A stretch of DNA of 64,000 nucleotides, taken from NCBI RefSeq assembly GCF_000014565.1, contig NC_008269.1:310001-374000 (forward strand), written 5' to 3'. Of the stretch, positions 37,329-45,885 are shown piece by piece. The notes beneath the pieces are model-generated. The model was not told the origin of the DNA. It saw only the letters and a list, made by a program, of their open reading frames with translations, and did not search any database. How positions within the stretch are numbered: position 1 is the stretch's first letter; every line of letters starts with the position of its first letter. The position numbers and the translations under genes were made by a program. The stretch comes from Rhodococcus jostii RHA1. GTDB taxonomy: Bacteria; Actinomycetota; Actinomycetes; Mycobacteriales; Mycobacteriaceae.

Positions 37329-38773
37329 ATGCTGTTGCCGATGTCGCCGACCGATTCATTGTTTCTGCTGGGGGAATCCCGCGAACATCCGATGCACGTG
37401 GGTGGGCTGGCGGTGTTCACCCCGCCCGAGGGCGCCGACGCCGGGACGGTGCGGGAGATGTTCGAGGCCGCCGTCGACGACGAGCAGGTCGCGCCGTTGT
37501 TCCGCCAACGTGCCCGCCGGTCGCTGACCTCGCTGGGCCAGTGGGGATGGGACACCGCCGGGGACGTCGACCTCGGTCATCACGTCCGCCGGGACGCGCT
37601 GCCCCGCCCCGGGGGCACCGAGGAGCTGTTGACCCTGGCCTCCCGGCTGCACGCCACCCTGCTGGATCGGTCCCGCCCGCTGTGGGAGATGCACCTGATC
37701 GAGGGCCTGGCCGACGGCCGGTACGCGGTCTACACCAAGATCCACCACGCCCTCGCCGACGGCGCGTCGGCGATGACCCTGCTGCAACGCAGCATGAGTG
37801 AGGATCCGGACCGCCGCGGCATGCCCGCCCCCTGGCAACCCACCCGCGGCGAGGACGCCCGCGCCCGGCTGAGAACCCCTTCCACCGGGAACCCGCCCGG
37901 CGCCCTGACGTCCATCCCGAATCCGCTGGCCCTGCCCGGACAGGCGCTGCGGACCGCACGCGATATGGTCGGCGAGATCGCCGGTCTGGCACCGGCGGTG
38001 GCAGCGGCAGTGGAGCGGGCCCGCCGCACCCAGGGCGGCCCGTGGGCGCTGAACGCCCGCACACCGTGCTCAACGTCCCGATCGGCGGGGCCCGGCACTT
38101 CGCCGCCCGCTCCTGGCCGCTCGAACGGGTCCGTCTGCTCGCCAAACACGCCGACGCCACCGTCAACGACATCGTCCTCGCCCTGTGCGCCGGAGCGCTG
38201 CGCCGCTTCCTCGACGGGCTGGGCGCGCTGCCGGCCGATCCGCTGATCGCGATGGTCCCGGTCAACCTCCGCGGCCCGACGTCGGAGGCGGACCGCGACG
38301 GGGCGGATCGGGCCGGGAACCGGGTCGGGATGCTGATGTGCAACCTGGCCACCCACCTGCCCGACCCCGCCCACCGGCTCGAGACCATCCGCACCTGCAT
38401 GCGCGAGGGCAAGGCGTCGCTGCGGGCCATGAGCCAAACCCAGGCACTCGCCATCAGCGCCCTCGGTGCCGCCCCGATGGGGTTGGAACTGCTCACCGGC
38501 CGCCGCGGTCCGCAGCGGCCGTCGTTCAACCTGGTGATCTCCAACGTCGCCGGACCGTCCACCCCGCTGTACTGGAACGGCGCCCGGCTCGACGCCCTGT
38601 ATCCGCTGTCCATCCCGGTCACCGGGCAGGCACTGAACATCACCTGCACCAGCACCGACGACCAACTCGTCTTCGGGCTCACCGGCTGCCGGAAGGCCGT
38701 GCCGAACCTGCACCCGATGCTCGACCACCTGCACACCGAACTCGAGACCCTCGACACCGTCGTCGGCCTCTGA
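37329..38773 (+). pseudogene. WS/DGAT acyltransferase (wax ester / triacylglycerol synthase), one frameshift
   Basis: Transfers an acyl group from acyl-CoA to diacylglycerol or fatty alcohol to make storage lipid. From ATG 37329: MSPTDSLFLLGESREHPMHV, then the catalytic HHxxxDG in YTKIHHALADGASAM near residue 140. A missing C near 38057 shifts the frame; the C-terminal half then reads LNVPIGGARHFAARSWPLER, NDIVLALCAGALRRFL, FNLVISNVAGPSTPLYWNGA and ends at the normal place. Joined length is about 480 residues, normal for the family. The lesion is in a run of C, so consensus error is possible. In mycobacteria a homologue (tgs1) is dormancy-induced. Confidence 0.88.
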
Positions 38774-38848
38774 CCCCGCCACTACAGCGGCGACGAACCA
38801 CCGATCGACCGATTCACCGCACCAGATCCGGGAGAAGGGACACCGTCC

Positions 38849-39061
38849 ATGCACCCCACCACCACCCTGACCGGCCCCCGCACCGCCGACGTGGACCGAA
38901 TGCGCCCGGCCGGGCGGCTGCGGGCCGGCGCGGTAATCGGCGCCGTCGCCGCGGCCTGTGTGACCGGCCCGGCCTGGATCGTCACCGGATCGGCCGGGGC
39001 GGGCGCCGTCATCGCCGCCGCCACGCTCGCCGCGGTCACCGCCGCCGCCCTCATGATCTGA
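38849..39061 (+). CDS. small membrane protein (70 aa)
   Basis: Reads MHPTTTLTGPRTADVDRMRP followed by two Ala/Val-rich hydrophobic segments (AVIGAVAAACVTGPAWIV; AVIAAATLAAVTAAALMI). GGGAGAAGGGAC precedes ATG 38849. It is the first of a chain of very small same-strand genes after the WS/DGAT gene. Unknown function. Confidence 0.55.
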   Translation: MHPTTTLTGPRTADVDRMRPAGRLRAGAVIGAVAAACVTGPAWIVTGSAGAGAVIAAATLAAVTAAALMI

Positions 39062-39132
39062 ACACCCTCACGAGCTGAACACCACTGATACCGAGAACAA
39101 TTCGCCGGACCCAGGAAGGTAGGACACCCGTC

Positions 39133-39288
39133 ATGAGTGTCACCGCCCATCGAACATCCACCACCGGTGCCCGGACCGCCGCCCTCAGCACCGCCGAGAT
39201 CAAGGCCCGGCTCGCCGCCATGTTCGCCGACGAACCCACCGACGATCCGGATCCGGGATCCCCGACGATGCGCGGCACACCGAATTGA
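39133..39288 (+). CDS. 51-residue protein
   Basis: Reads MSVTAHRTSTTGARTAALST and a short helix AEIKARLAAMFADE with an acidic/proline end. AGGAAGGTAGGAC lies before ATG 39133. Not recognised; accepted because of the ribosome site and its place in the run of small genes. Confidence 0.45.
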   Translation: MSVTAHRTSTTGARTAALSTAEIKARLAAMFADEPTDDPDPGSPTMRGTPN

Positions 39289-39354
39289 CCGACAAACCAA
39301 GCATTTCCGTACCGGCCACCGACCCGGCCGCAGCCCGAGGAGGAACCTGCTCTC

Positions 39355-39495
39355 GTGAACACCAACGTCGCCCTGCTGCTGCTCGTTCTCGCCGGCGGAA
39401 TCGGCGGCACACCCGCCCTCCAGGCTGCCCTCACGCGTCCCGCCGGTCGCCGCCGCGGCCGCGGCCGCGCGGTCCCGTTCCACCCCGGCGGCTGA
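39355..39495 (+). CDS. 46-residue membrane peptide, paralogue of 20479
   Basis: Reads MNTNVALLLLVLAGGIGGTP, then ALQAALTRPAGRRRGRGRAV. One hydrophobic helix plus a basic tail; the first ten residues and overall plan match the peptide coupled to WhiB at 20479-20601. CGAGGAGGAACC is 9 nt before GTG 39355. Confidence 0.6.
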   Translation: MNTNVALLLLVLAGGIGGTPALQAALTRPAGRRRGRGRAVPFHPGG

Positions 39496-39516
39496 GGATC
39501 GGGGGGAGGACACCCG

Positions 39517-39858
39517 ATGGGAGTGATCGGCGCCGCCCGCACCCTGTTGCGGGTGCAGTACGAGATCGTCCGGGCCCCGATGTCCGTCCTCGACCAGTCC
39601 GTGCTGCCGGTCGTCTTCGACGACGGCGCCCCGGCCCGGTTGGCATGCGAGCACCTCCTGGTCGGCTGTGACCGCGCCGCCGCCCGCTGGCTCGCCGACA
39701 CCCCCGCGTCCGCCCGCGCGGACCGGCTGCGCCGGCGCAGCGCCCCGACCCGCTACGCCCTCGCCCGCGGCAGCCGCCGGACCCACCTGGCCACCGACGC
39801 GGTCCTGGCGAGGCACCGGGCCCGGTTCGAACAACGACGCCGCCACACCGCCATCTGA
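39517..39858 (+). CDS. protein of unknown function (113 aa)
   Basis: Reads MGVIGAARTLLRVQYEIVRA then PARLACEHLLVGCDRAAARW, with an arginine-rich second half. GGGGGGAGGACACCC gives a strong ribosome site. The start of the protein suggests a membrane-associated amphipathic helix. Not recognised. Confidence 0.55.
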   Translation: MGVIGAARTLLRVQYEIVRAPMSVLDQSVLPVVFDDGAPARLACEHLLVGCDRAAARWLADTPASARADRLRRRSAPTRYALARGSRRTHLATDAVLARHRARFEQRRRHTAI

Positions 39859-39909
39859 CCGGGCACACACGCCGAGGCTTCGGCCGAAGGGCGACGTTCT
39901 CCCCGAGAT

Positions 39910-40059
39910 GTGGACACCGAGTCCCTCTTTCCTGACCTGGTCGGCGGGCTGGCCGTCACCCCGGCCCGCACGTTCACCGTGACCGCGCCGGGCCTGCCCC
40001 GGACCGGACCCGCGCACTGGGAGGCTGTCCGCATCCTCACCACCGACCTGCATCTGTGA
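39910..40059 (+). pseudogene. C-terminal remnant of a second DUF1931 histone-fold gene
   Basis: The frame reads DTESLFPDLVGGLAVTPART, then HWEAVRILTTDLHL and a stop, closely matching the last third of the DUF1931 protein at 3836 (ETKALFPDIVGGLSVAPART ... HWEKLRTLIDLYL). The first two histone-fold helices are missing and sequence upstream in this frame is unrelated. A GTG at 39910 has no ribosome site. This is a truncated duplicate. Confidence 0.75.
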
Positions 40060-40176
40060 TCCGCCCGGACCACACCCGGTGTCCGGCGCATTCGGTCGAC
40101 GACGCCGGAACATTTTCGGCACTATGGGTGTGAACTCCGGTTGCGGATAGTCGACCGCCGTGAGGAGAGGGTTGCC

Positions 40177-40416
40177 ATGGTTCTTCTACGTCCGGTATGT
40201 GGGCGCCGGTACTGGGAGCAGCAGGTCTTCACCGAGCAGCACACCCAGCGACGTACCGACACCTCTCCCCCGTCTGCAGAAAGCCCGGCCTCGCTGGTCG
40301 CCCATTACCACCGCGGCCGGACGAACGAGGACTGCAGTGTCTGCGACGGTGTCGAGCACGCAGATCGGCCGCCGTCCTCGAGGGGTCAGGGGCACACGGG
40401 TACGACCAGGGTGTAG
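40177..40416 (+). CDS. small cysteine-containing protein (79 aa)
   Basis: Reads MVLLRPVCGRRYWEQQVFTE and, later, RTNEDCSVCDGVEHADRP. A C-x-x-C pair suggests metal binding. GAGGAGAGGG stands before ATG 40177. The last 31 bases overlap the 3' end of the convergent lipoprotein gene, which lowers confidence in the exact end. Confidence 0.42.
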   Translation: MVLLRPVCGRRYWEQQVFTEQHTQRRTDTSPPSAESPASLVAHYHRGRTNEDCSVCDGVEHADRPPSSRGQGHTGTTRV

Positions 40417-40778
40417 ATCTGCTGCGTCTGCTCCGGGGTGGGTGCGGTGCCCCGGTTCTCGGCCTGCTCTGCGATCGTCGCGAGGACGGTCTGCTCGTCG
40501 ACGCCGTTGGCGAGGTCGATGCAGGGTTCGATGGCGATGTGTTCGATCGACGCGTCGTTGCGGTCAACCGCCAGGTCCGGGTATCGGGCACGGAACATCG
40601 CGACGAAAGCGTTGAGGTCGGCATGGTAGCGGTCCATCACCGCGGCCCGGTCCATATCCTCCACGGCACCGGTGGTCTCGGAGGTGGCCGTGGTTGCGTC
40701 GGGATCGGTATCGGAGCTGCAGGACACCAGCGCACCGACCGTGGCCGCGGCGAGACCGATTACACGGGCGGACTTCAT
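40386..40778 (-). CDS. putative lipoprotein with a DUF732-like domain
   Basis: A 130-residue exported protein: signal peptide MKSARVIGLAAATVGALVSC with a lipobox-like L-V-S-C at residue 20, an acidic Thr-rich linker, then a helical domain (ASIEHIAIEPCIDLANGVDE, TVLATIAEQAENRG, IYTLVVPVCP) with two cysteines. Layout resembles mycobacterial DUF732 secreted proteins. Function unknown. Confidence 0.68.
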   Translation of the reverse strand: MKSARVIGLAAATVGALVSCSSDTDPDATTATSETTGAVEDMDRAAVMDRYHADLNAFVAMFRARYPDLAVDRNDASIEHIAIEPCIDLANGVDEQTVLATIAEQAENRGTAPTPEQTQQIYTLVVPVCP

Positions 40779-40836
40779 GACCGCAGGCTAGTGCGTAGCC
40801 GCGGGCAACGGCAGGCCAAGCCGACGGAAGACGGGA

Positions 40837-41010
40837 TCAGCCGTTGATCGGTTCGCCGATAGCGACAGGTCCGGGGCAACCCGGGGTTGCGCACTCGTAC
40901 AGGTCGGTCTCGATCAGCACGCCGCCGAGGCTGGCATAGACGTAGTGCCGGAACGCGGCCTGACCGCACGTCACACAGTCCTGATCGATCTGAATCCACT
41001 CGCCTCCCAC
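40837..41010 (-). CDS. 57-residue zinc-ribbon-like protein
   Basis: Reads VGGEWIQIDQDCVTCGQAAF, LGGVLIETDLYECATPGCPG and a short end. C-x-x-C near residue 12 and C-x4-C near residue 40 are spaced as in small zinc ribbons. The GTG start at 41010 has only a weak ribosome site (TAGGAT). Confidence 0.5.
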   Translation of the reverse strand: MGGEWIQIDQDCVTCGQAAFRHYVYASLGGVLIETDLYECATPGCPGPVAIGEPING

Positions 41011-41349
41011 GGGTTTGAATCCTAAGCTAAGCGGACGCGACGGCCCAGCGGCCGGTCGGTGCGTGGATTGACGGGCGACGAAGCCCGCCCCCGGCAGGAC
41101 GGGTCAGCCGGCCGGGGAGGACTTCCGGCCGTAAGTCGATCGTGCCGGACAGCATACCCGCGGGAAACCCACTGCGAAGGCGATTACTCGGGTCGACGGG
41201 CGGCTTCTCGTCCTTTCTCGACCCCGCGGACGAAGTATCAAGCCCGAACTCACGACCACCGCGGTCGTTGACACCGGGCTCTCACGCGCTGGCCGAACCA
41301 TCGCAGCGCCCCCAGCTCCACCATCGCCTCGCCCGCGCCGAGCTCCCCG
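41011..41349. other. 339 bp without a recognisable gene
   Basis: Leads into a damaged ANTAR sequence. A plus frame from 41142 is open but reads as unstructured text. No repeats seen. Confidence 0.3.
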
Positions 41350-41500
41350 TTGTCGCCCTCGACCGCAGCACCCGCCGACGGAGTGCTCATCGGGATCCGC
41401 CGGATCGGAACCGCGGACGCCTTCGCGAACTGGTCGGCGCCGCCCGCGCCTCCGGCCAGGTGGTATCCGGCGCCGGTGGCGGCGGCGAGCTCGCCGGGAG
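41350..41500 (+). pseudogene. degenerate ANTAR-domain remnant
   Basis: One plus frame reads ADGVLIGIRRIGTADAFA and, after a shift near 41430, another reads ELVGAARASGQVV. Set beside the ANTAR-only protein at 26741 (EGVLIGIRRIPAADAFDELV) this is clearly the same sequence family with its second helix destroyed. Neither start nor stop is identifiable. Confidence 0.6.
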
Positions 41501-42027
41501 GACCCGCTGGGGTAGGGCCCGGGTGTGGGCATCCGGTCCCAGACGACTCTGGTGACTCGTAGGACGGACCGGGCCAGGCGCAGCGACGTAATCAGGCCCC
41601 GGTTCCATTGCGGTACCACCACCATGAGGGACACATGATGCCTGAGCGTGGGCAGCACCGCGTGGACGGAGTGCTCGTAGTTCTTGTCGACTACCTACCC
41701 GTCGAACCGGTCCTGCATCTGCCGACCGAGCAGCTCGTCGACGTCCTGGCCCTAGCCGACGTCCTGAACGACCCTTCCTCCCACAGACCGAGCTCGCGAC
41801 CCGCTGGCCTGCATCGACATTGCCTTCGACCGAACTCGACCACCGTCACGGTGGGGGTCTTGGTCGTTCGCCCAGGTGACGACATGCCGGTGATGCGATA
41901 CAACGGAACCCGACACGGATTGTGACCCAAAGCACAGTGCTGCTGGGCCGGTGACCCGGTGACCGGCCGGTGTCCACTCGCCCGGTATTCGGGTGGGTGG
42001 TCTCCGGAAGTGCCAAGGGAGAAGGGA
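41501..42027. other. 527 bp without a confident gene
   Basis: A plus frame (41608-41925) contains DGVLVVLVDYLPVEPVLHLP, but the rest is irregular and no ribosome site is present. Probably degraded sequence following the ANTAR remnant. Confidence 0.3.
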
Positions 42028-42315
42028 ATGCGCATGCTCATCTCGGCGAAACTCGGAGTCTTCCCTGCTCGCGGTGACGGCGGTGGCACCGCGGCGACGA
42101 CCAGAACCCTCCCGGCGGCGCCGCCGGTCTCCGTTGGTGCGGTGATCAAGGCCCGGATAGCGGCGATGGTCGTGGGCGACCGTATCCGGCCCGGGGAGGT
42201 CGTCCTCGACGTCCTGGGCAGCGTCGACTCCCCACCGCTCGGTCCGCGGTCCGCGGTCCGCGGCCGCGGACCGGGCGGGGCGGGGCGGGGCGGGGCGGGG
42301 CGGGGCGGGGCGTGA
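42028..42315 (+). CDS. small protein ending in a Gly/Arg/Ala repeat (95 aa)
   Basis: Reads MRMLISAKLGVFPARGDGGG and PPVSVGAVIKARIAAMVVGD, RIRPGEVVLDVLGSVD, then repeated G-R-G-G-A encoded by a CGGGG tandem repeat (42276-42310). AAGGGAGAAGGG precedes ATG 42028. The next gene starts one base after its stop. The repeat tail probably varies in length by slippage. Not recognised. Confidence 0.45.
   Translation: MRMLISAKLGVFPARGDGGGTAATTRTLPAAPPVSVGAVIKARIAAMVVGDRIRPGEVVLDVLGSVDSPPLGPRSAVRGRGPGGAGRGGAGRGGA
42276..42310 (+). repeat. seven tandem CGGGG units
   Basis: Exactly seven copies of CGGGG, just after three 7-bp GGTCCGC units (about 42241-42262). Runs of four G separated by single C can fold into a G-quadruplex on the coding strand. 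The repeat is inside the 3' end of the small gene at 42028. Confidence 0.85.
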
Positions 42316-42316
42316 G

Positions 42317-42544
42317 ATGACAATCGTGCCGGACGGCGGGGCCGTCGACCGCGGTGATCGGCAACGGCATCCGATCCGGGACGAACCCGACCCGCGCCTC
42401 AGCGCGGACGAGACGATCCGATGGCCCGACCCGAGTCCGCTGGACGGATGGTGGCGACGCGTCATGTCCCGCCGACCACCCCAGACGCACCCGGCACCGC
42501 ACCCGAGCCGGGCGACCGGGGACACCGCCGAAACCGCACCCTGA
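42317..42544 (+). CDS. small protein of unknown function (75 aa)
   Basis: Reads MTIVPDGGAVDRGDRQRHPI and LSADETIRWPDPSPLDGWWR. Very charged, with a central tryptophan-rich segment. It starts one base after the stop of the previous gene, so translation is probably coupled. Not recognised. Confidence 0.42.
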   Translation: MTIVPDGGAVDRGDRQRHPIRDEPDPRLSADETIRWPDPSPLDGWWRRVMSRRPPQTHPAPHPSRATGDTAETAP

Positions 42545-42731
42545 TGCCCGCACGGTGGAAGATCGCAGCTCGCTCGCCCGGTGCGAATCGGGTATCCCAA
42601 GTTGCCGACCCCGGAAGCCAGCGGCTGTGGGTGGCACCTCGGCAACGATGACCGGTGCTCACGGCTCGGCTGGTCCCCGCGGTGCACGCCAGCAGCCGAT
42701 GACCTGCTCGCGCCCGCTGTACTTGCACCAC

Positions 42732-43031
42732 ATGGCATTTCAAGGAAGGTGGTACCCCCATTTGACCTGGATACTCTGGATCGGCGCCTTGTTGGTGACG
42801 GGCGGTTGCGTTGCCCGGCTCAGCGGTCGGGCCCCGGCCGCGGGGATCCTCTACTCGGCCGCCGCACTGACCTTCGTCGTCGTGATCTGGGAAACGACCC
42901 GATCACCCCTGTCGGAGACATTCATCGTCACGGCCGTCCTCGCATTTCTTGCCACCCTCGTTCTGGTGGCCCTCACCGTCATCCCGGACCGACCACGGGA
43001 ATCGAACAGCCGCACCTCACCTGGCCCGTGA
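42732..43031 (+). CDS. small three-helix membrane protein (99 aa)
   Basis: Reads MAFQGRWYPHLTWILWIGAL with transmembrane segments at about 12-32 (WILWIGALLVTGGCVARL), 37-55 (GILYSAAALTFVVVIWE) and 63-85 (FIVTAVLAFLATLVLVALTV), ending in a charged tail. An in-frame ATG at 42699 could add 11 residues; neither start has a strong ribosome site. Not recognised. Confidence 0.55.
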   Translation: MAFQGRWYPHLTWILWIGALLVTGGCVARLSGRAPAAGILYSAAALTFVVVIWETTRSPLSETFIVTAVLAFLATLVLVALTVIPDRPRESNSRTSPGP

Positions 43032-43246
43032 CACCCGATCGCGTTGGTGGCCGCGGGTCGAGGCGAGATCGCTTCAAATCGTCGAGGTCAGCGGACGGAT
43101 GACCCCGATCCGGCTGAAGTGCGGCGCGCCGGATCCCTGACTGGTGAATGCGGCGGGACCGGGTCCGCCAGCAGGAGACAGATTCGACACCGAGACCGCC
43201 CTCAGATGAGTGCCCGGACCCGCGTGCCGCCACACAGTTGAGTTCT
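43032..43246. other. intergenic region before the 43247 palindrome
   Basis: 215 bases with no recognised gene. Confidence 0.3.
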
Positions 43247-43273
43247 GTCTCGCTGCCTCTGAGGCAGCGAGAC
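43247..43273. terminator. 13-bp perfect inverted repeat
   Basis: GTCTCGCTGCCTC, a single T, then GAGGCAGCGAGAC: perfect 13-base arms with almost no loop. In RNA it would fold as a long stem with a small loop (CCTCTGAGG opening). It lies 216 bp after the membrane-protein gene in an intergenic region. A terminator or a binding palindrome is possible; there is no U-tract. Confidence 0.6.
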
Positions 43274-43601
43274 GGACGATTGGGCTGCGTAGAGTGGATC
43301 GATCCGGGCCGGTGACTCATGCGTTCGCCCGTCCGCCCCGGGTGAATCGATTCGCCCACGCCATCACGTTTGTCCAACCCGCGCCTGCACTGAGTCCGGC
43401 CCGTACCCACGGCGCGGCACCGAAACAATCTGGACGCCGCAAACCGGCAAGGTCCGTCGACCACATCGATCAGTACCTGCAGCAGAGCACACAAGGTGAC
43501 TCGCCCCTGCTGTGGTCGACCACCGAATCCTGTGCCCAATCGGTACAGGTATCGCGATTCGGGTACCCGGTGAGGGGCAAGCGATTCGAGGAGGAAACAC
43601 G
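43274..43601. other. 328 bp intergenic, nothing recognised
   Basis: Upstream of the Rho-N-like gene. Only the ribosome site GAGGAGGAAACAC at its right edge is clear. Confidence 0.3.
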
Positions 43602-43859
43602 ATGCCGCGGTCATCGATCAAGGACGAGAAGGTGTACCAGGAGGTACGGAAGGACGGCGCGTCGAAGGAGAAGGCCGCGCGGATCGCGAATGCGGCCGCC
43701 AACCGCGGCCGCTCCGACGCCGGCCGTCGGGGCGGAAAGTCGTCATCGTATGAGGACTGGACCGTTGAGGAGCTGAAGAAGAAGGCGAAAGAGGTCGGCT
43801 TGTCGGGGTATTCATCCAAACGGAAGAACGAGTTGATCGACGCACTACGCAACCACTGA
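43602..43859 (+). CDS. Rho-termination-factor-N / SAP-like small basic protein
   Basis: An 85-residue protein: [60 protein letters not shown] then [20 protein letters not shown]. The last 40 residues are the SAP/Rho-N helix-extended-helix module (W-T-V-E-E-L-K-x-K-A-K-E-x-G-L-S-G-Y-S), which binds nucleic acid. These short proteins are common in actinobacteria and are of unknown exact role. Very strong ribosome site before ATG 43602. Confidence 0.85.
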
Positions 43860-44133
43860 TTCCGCCGGACGACGACCGCAACAGTACGTCCCATCTGCGT
43901 CGGGCTCGAGGAAACGCCCAAACTGCGGCGTCCGGTGTCTACGTGGGGAAATTCTCATCGTCGTGGAACCGTCTGACCCCTTAAGGAGAGTCGGCGGGTC
44001 CGGCCATCCAGCAGATTTCATCGTTGCCCGAACACATTCGATCCTCGGTCTCACTACGAGGAACGTGGGCGGTACCACCGCTTGGCGCCAGGTCGGATGC
44101 GGATGGAGTCGGGTCTCGGACGAGAGGCTCACG

Positions 44134-45291
44134 ATGGCAACCACCACCGTGCCGACGAAGCCACGCCGCGATGAAATACCCACCCTCGGCGTGGAGGAGG
44201 AATTCGTCCTCGTCGATCCACATACCGGCCGACCCAGCCTGAGCAACACCGACGTCATCGCTTCCGGTCGCGAGCTCGGCATCACCCTTCAACCGGAGCT
44301 GTCACGCTGTCAGATCGAAACCGCCACCTCGATCGGCACGCACATCCGGGATCTGCGTGACCAATTGTGCGAGTCCCGTGCCGTGACCGCCGACGCGGCC
44401 GCCCGCACCGGGTGTCAACTCCTCGCCGTCGGCACCCCGATGTACAGCCCGCCCCACGACTCGATCACCGACACACCCCGACATCGGCGGATCGCCGAAC
44501 AATTCGGAGCGCTCGCGACCGGCGTGATGTGCGGATGCCACGTACACGTCGGGGTGCCAGGTCGTGAGCAGGCGATACAGATAATCAACCATCTACGACC
44601 GTGGTTGCCCACGCTGCTGGCGCTCACCGCGAACTCCCCCATCGCCGACGGCTGCGACACCGGCTACGCCAGCTGGCGATACATCCTGTTCGGGCATTGG
44701 CCCAGTGCAGGGCCGCCCCCGTATTTCGACTCCGCGGCACACTACGATGCTGCGCTCGCGAAGATGCTCGAGAGCGGCGCGATCCTCGACAACCGCATGG
44801 TTTTTTGGGACGTGCGGGCCGCGGATCATCCGCCGACCGTGGAGGTCCGCATCAGCGACGTCCCCGCCACCGTCGAAGAAACCATGACCCTGACCACCCT
44901 GGTGCACGCGTTGGTCATCACCGCCGCGGACGCGATCGAGCGCGGCACACCGGCACCGACGGTTGATCACGAGGCGCTGCGCGGGGCGTGCTGGCGGGCG
45001 GCCCGCGACGGGCTGAGCGGGCACGGTTTCGATCTGACCACGATGGGTCTAATACCCGCACCCCGGCTGATCTACCAACTGCTGACCCACGTCAAGCCCG
45101 TTCTCGTGGAACTGGGTGAGTGCGGGCAGGTCACCGGGTCGTTGGCGGCGGTCCTCGAGCACGGCAACGGCGCCATCCGGCAACGCCGAACCCTGGCCCG
45201 TCACGGCAGGGTCGCCGACGTGATCGCCGAATGTGCACGCCGTACCTTCGAAGGATGCCTTACCGAACCGGACGATGCGCTGCCGCTCTGA
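44134..45291 (+). CDS. YbdK-type carboxylate-amine ligase (GCS2 family)
   Basis: A 385-residue ATP-dependent ligase of the glutamate-cysteine ligase 2 family, which joins a carboxylate to an amine (often weak gamma-glutamyl-cysteine synthesis). Motifs: [20 protein letters not shown] at residues 14-33, [39 protein letters not shown] and [20 protein letters not shown]. Length and motif order are those of the YbdK group. ATG 44134 follows GAGAGG; the frame is open upstream without conserved text. Confidence 0.9.
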
Positions 45292-45359
45292 CCGTCCACG
45301 CCTCGATTCAGTGGGCATCGGCATTCCCAGGTGGGAGGTCGTATACGTGAAGCGTTGAG

Positions 45360-45852
45360 CGCCCTGGGTCACCGGATCCATCGGCCTGCTGGGTACCCGC
45401 TCGTCCTACGAGATGATGACCGGCTGCGACACCCTGCTGACCATCGGCTCGTCCTTCCCCTGCACCCAGTTCCTGCCCGCGTACGGGCAGGCCCGCGGCG
45501 TGCAGATCGACATCGACGGCCGCATGATCGCGACGCGCTACCCCAACGCGGTCAACCTGGTCGCCGACGCGAAAACCGCGCTGCGCGCCCTGATCCCCCA
45601 CCTGACCCGTGAGGACGATCGGTCCTGGCGGGAAGAGATCGAAGCGAACGTGGCCCGCTGGTGGGAAACGAGGGATTGCAAGCCCAGGTGGACGCGGACC
45701 CGGTCAACCCCCTGCGGCTGTTCGCCGAACTGTCCCCCCGGCTGCCCGACGATGCGATCGTCACCGCCGACTCCGGGTCGTCGGCGAACTGGTACGCCCG
45801 CCAGTTGCGGTTCCGCGGGAACATCCGCGGCTCACCGGTCGCTGTCGCGTGA
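45360..45852 (+). pseudogene. internal fragment of a thiamine-diphosphate enzyme (pyruvate oxidase / acetolactate synthase type)
   Basis: The plus frames give GSIGLLGTRSSYEMMTGCDT, LLTIGSSFPCTQFLPAYGQA, VQIDIDGRMIATRYPNAVNL and, after a shift near 45670, NEGLQAQVDADPVNPLRLFA ... IVTADSGSSANWYARQLRFR, then a stop. This is the central part (FAD/ADP-binding-like middle domain and start of the ThDP-binding domain) of the family. Both the first 200 and last 200 residues of a normal 550-600 residue enzyme are missing, so it is a dead fragment. Confidence 0.8.
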
Positions 45853-45885
45853 GAGGGAGACAGGTGGCACGGCGTGGGATGCCCG

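Noticed and set aside
41608..41925. Plus frame of 105 codons in the gap after the ANTAR remnant
   Set aside because: Only a short stretch reads like protein; start lacks a ribosome site and the end is unstructured.
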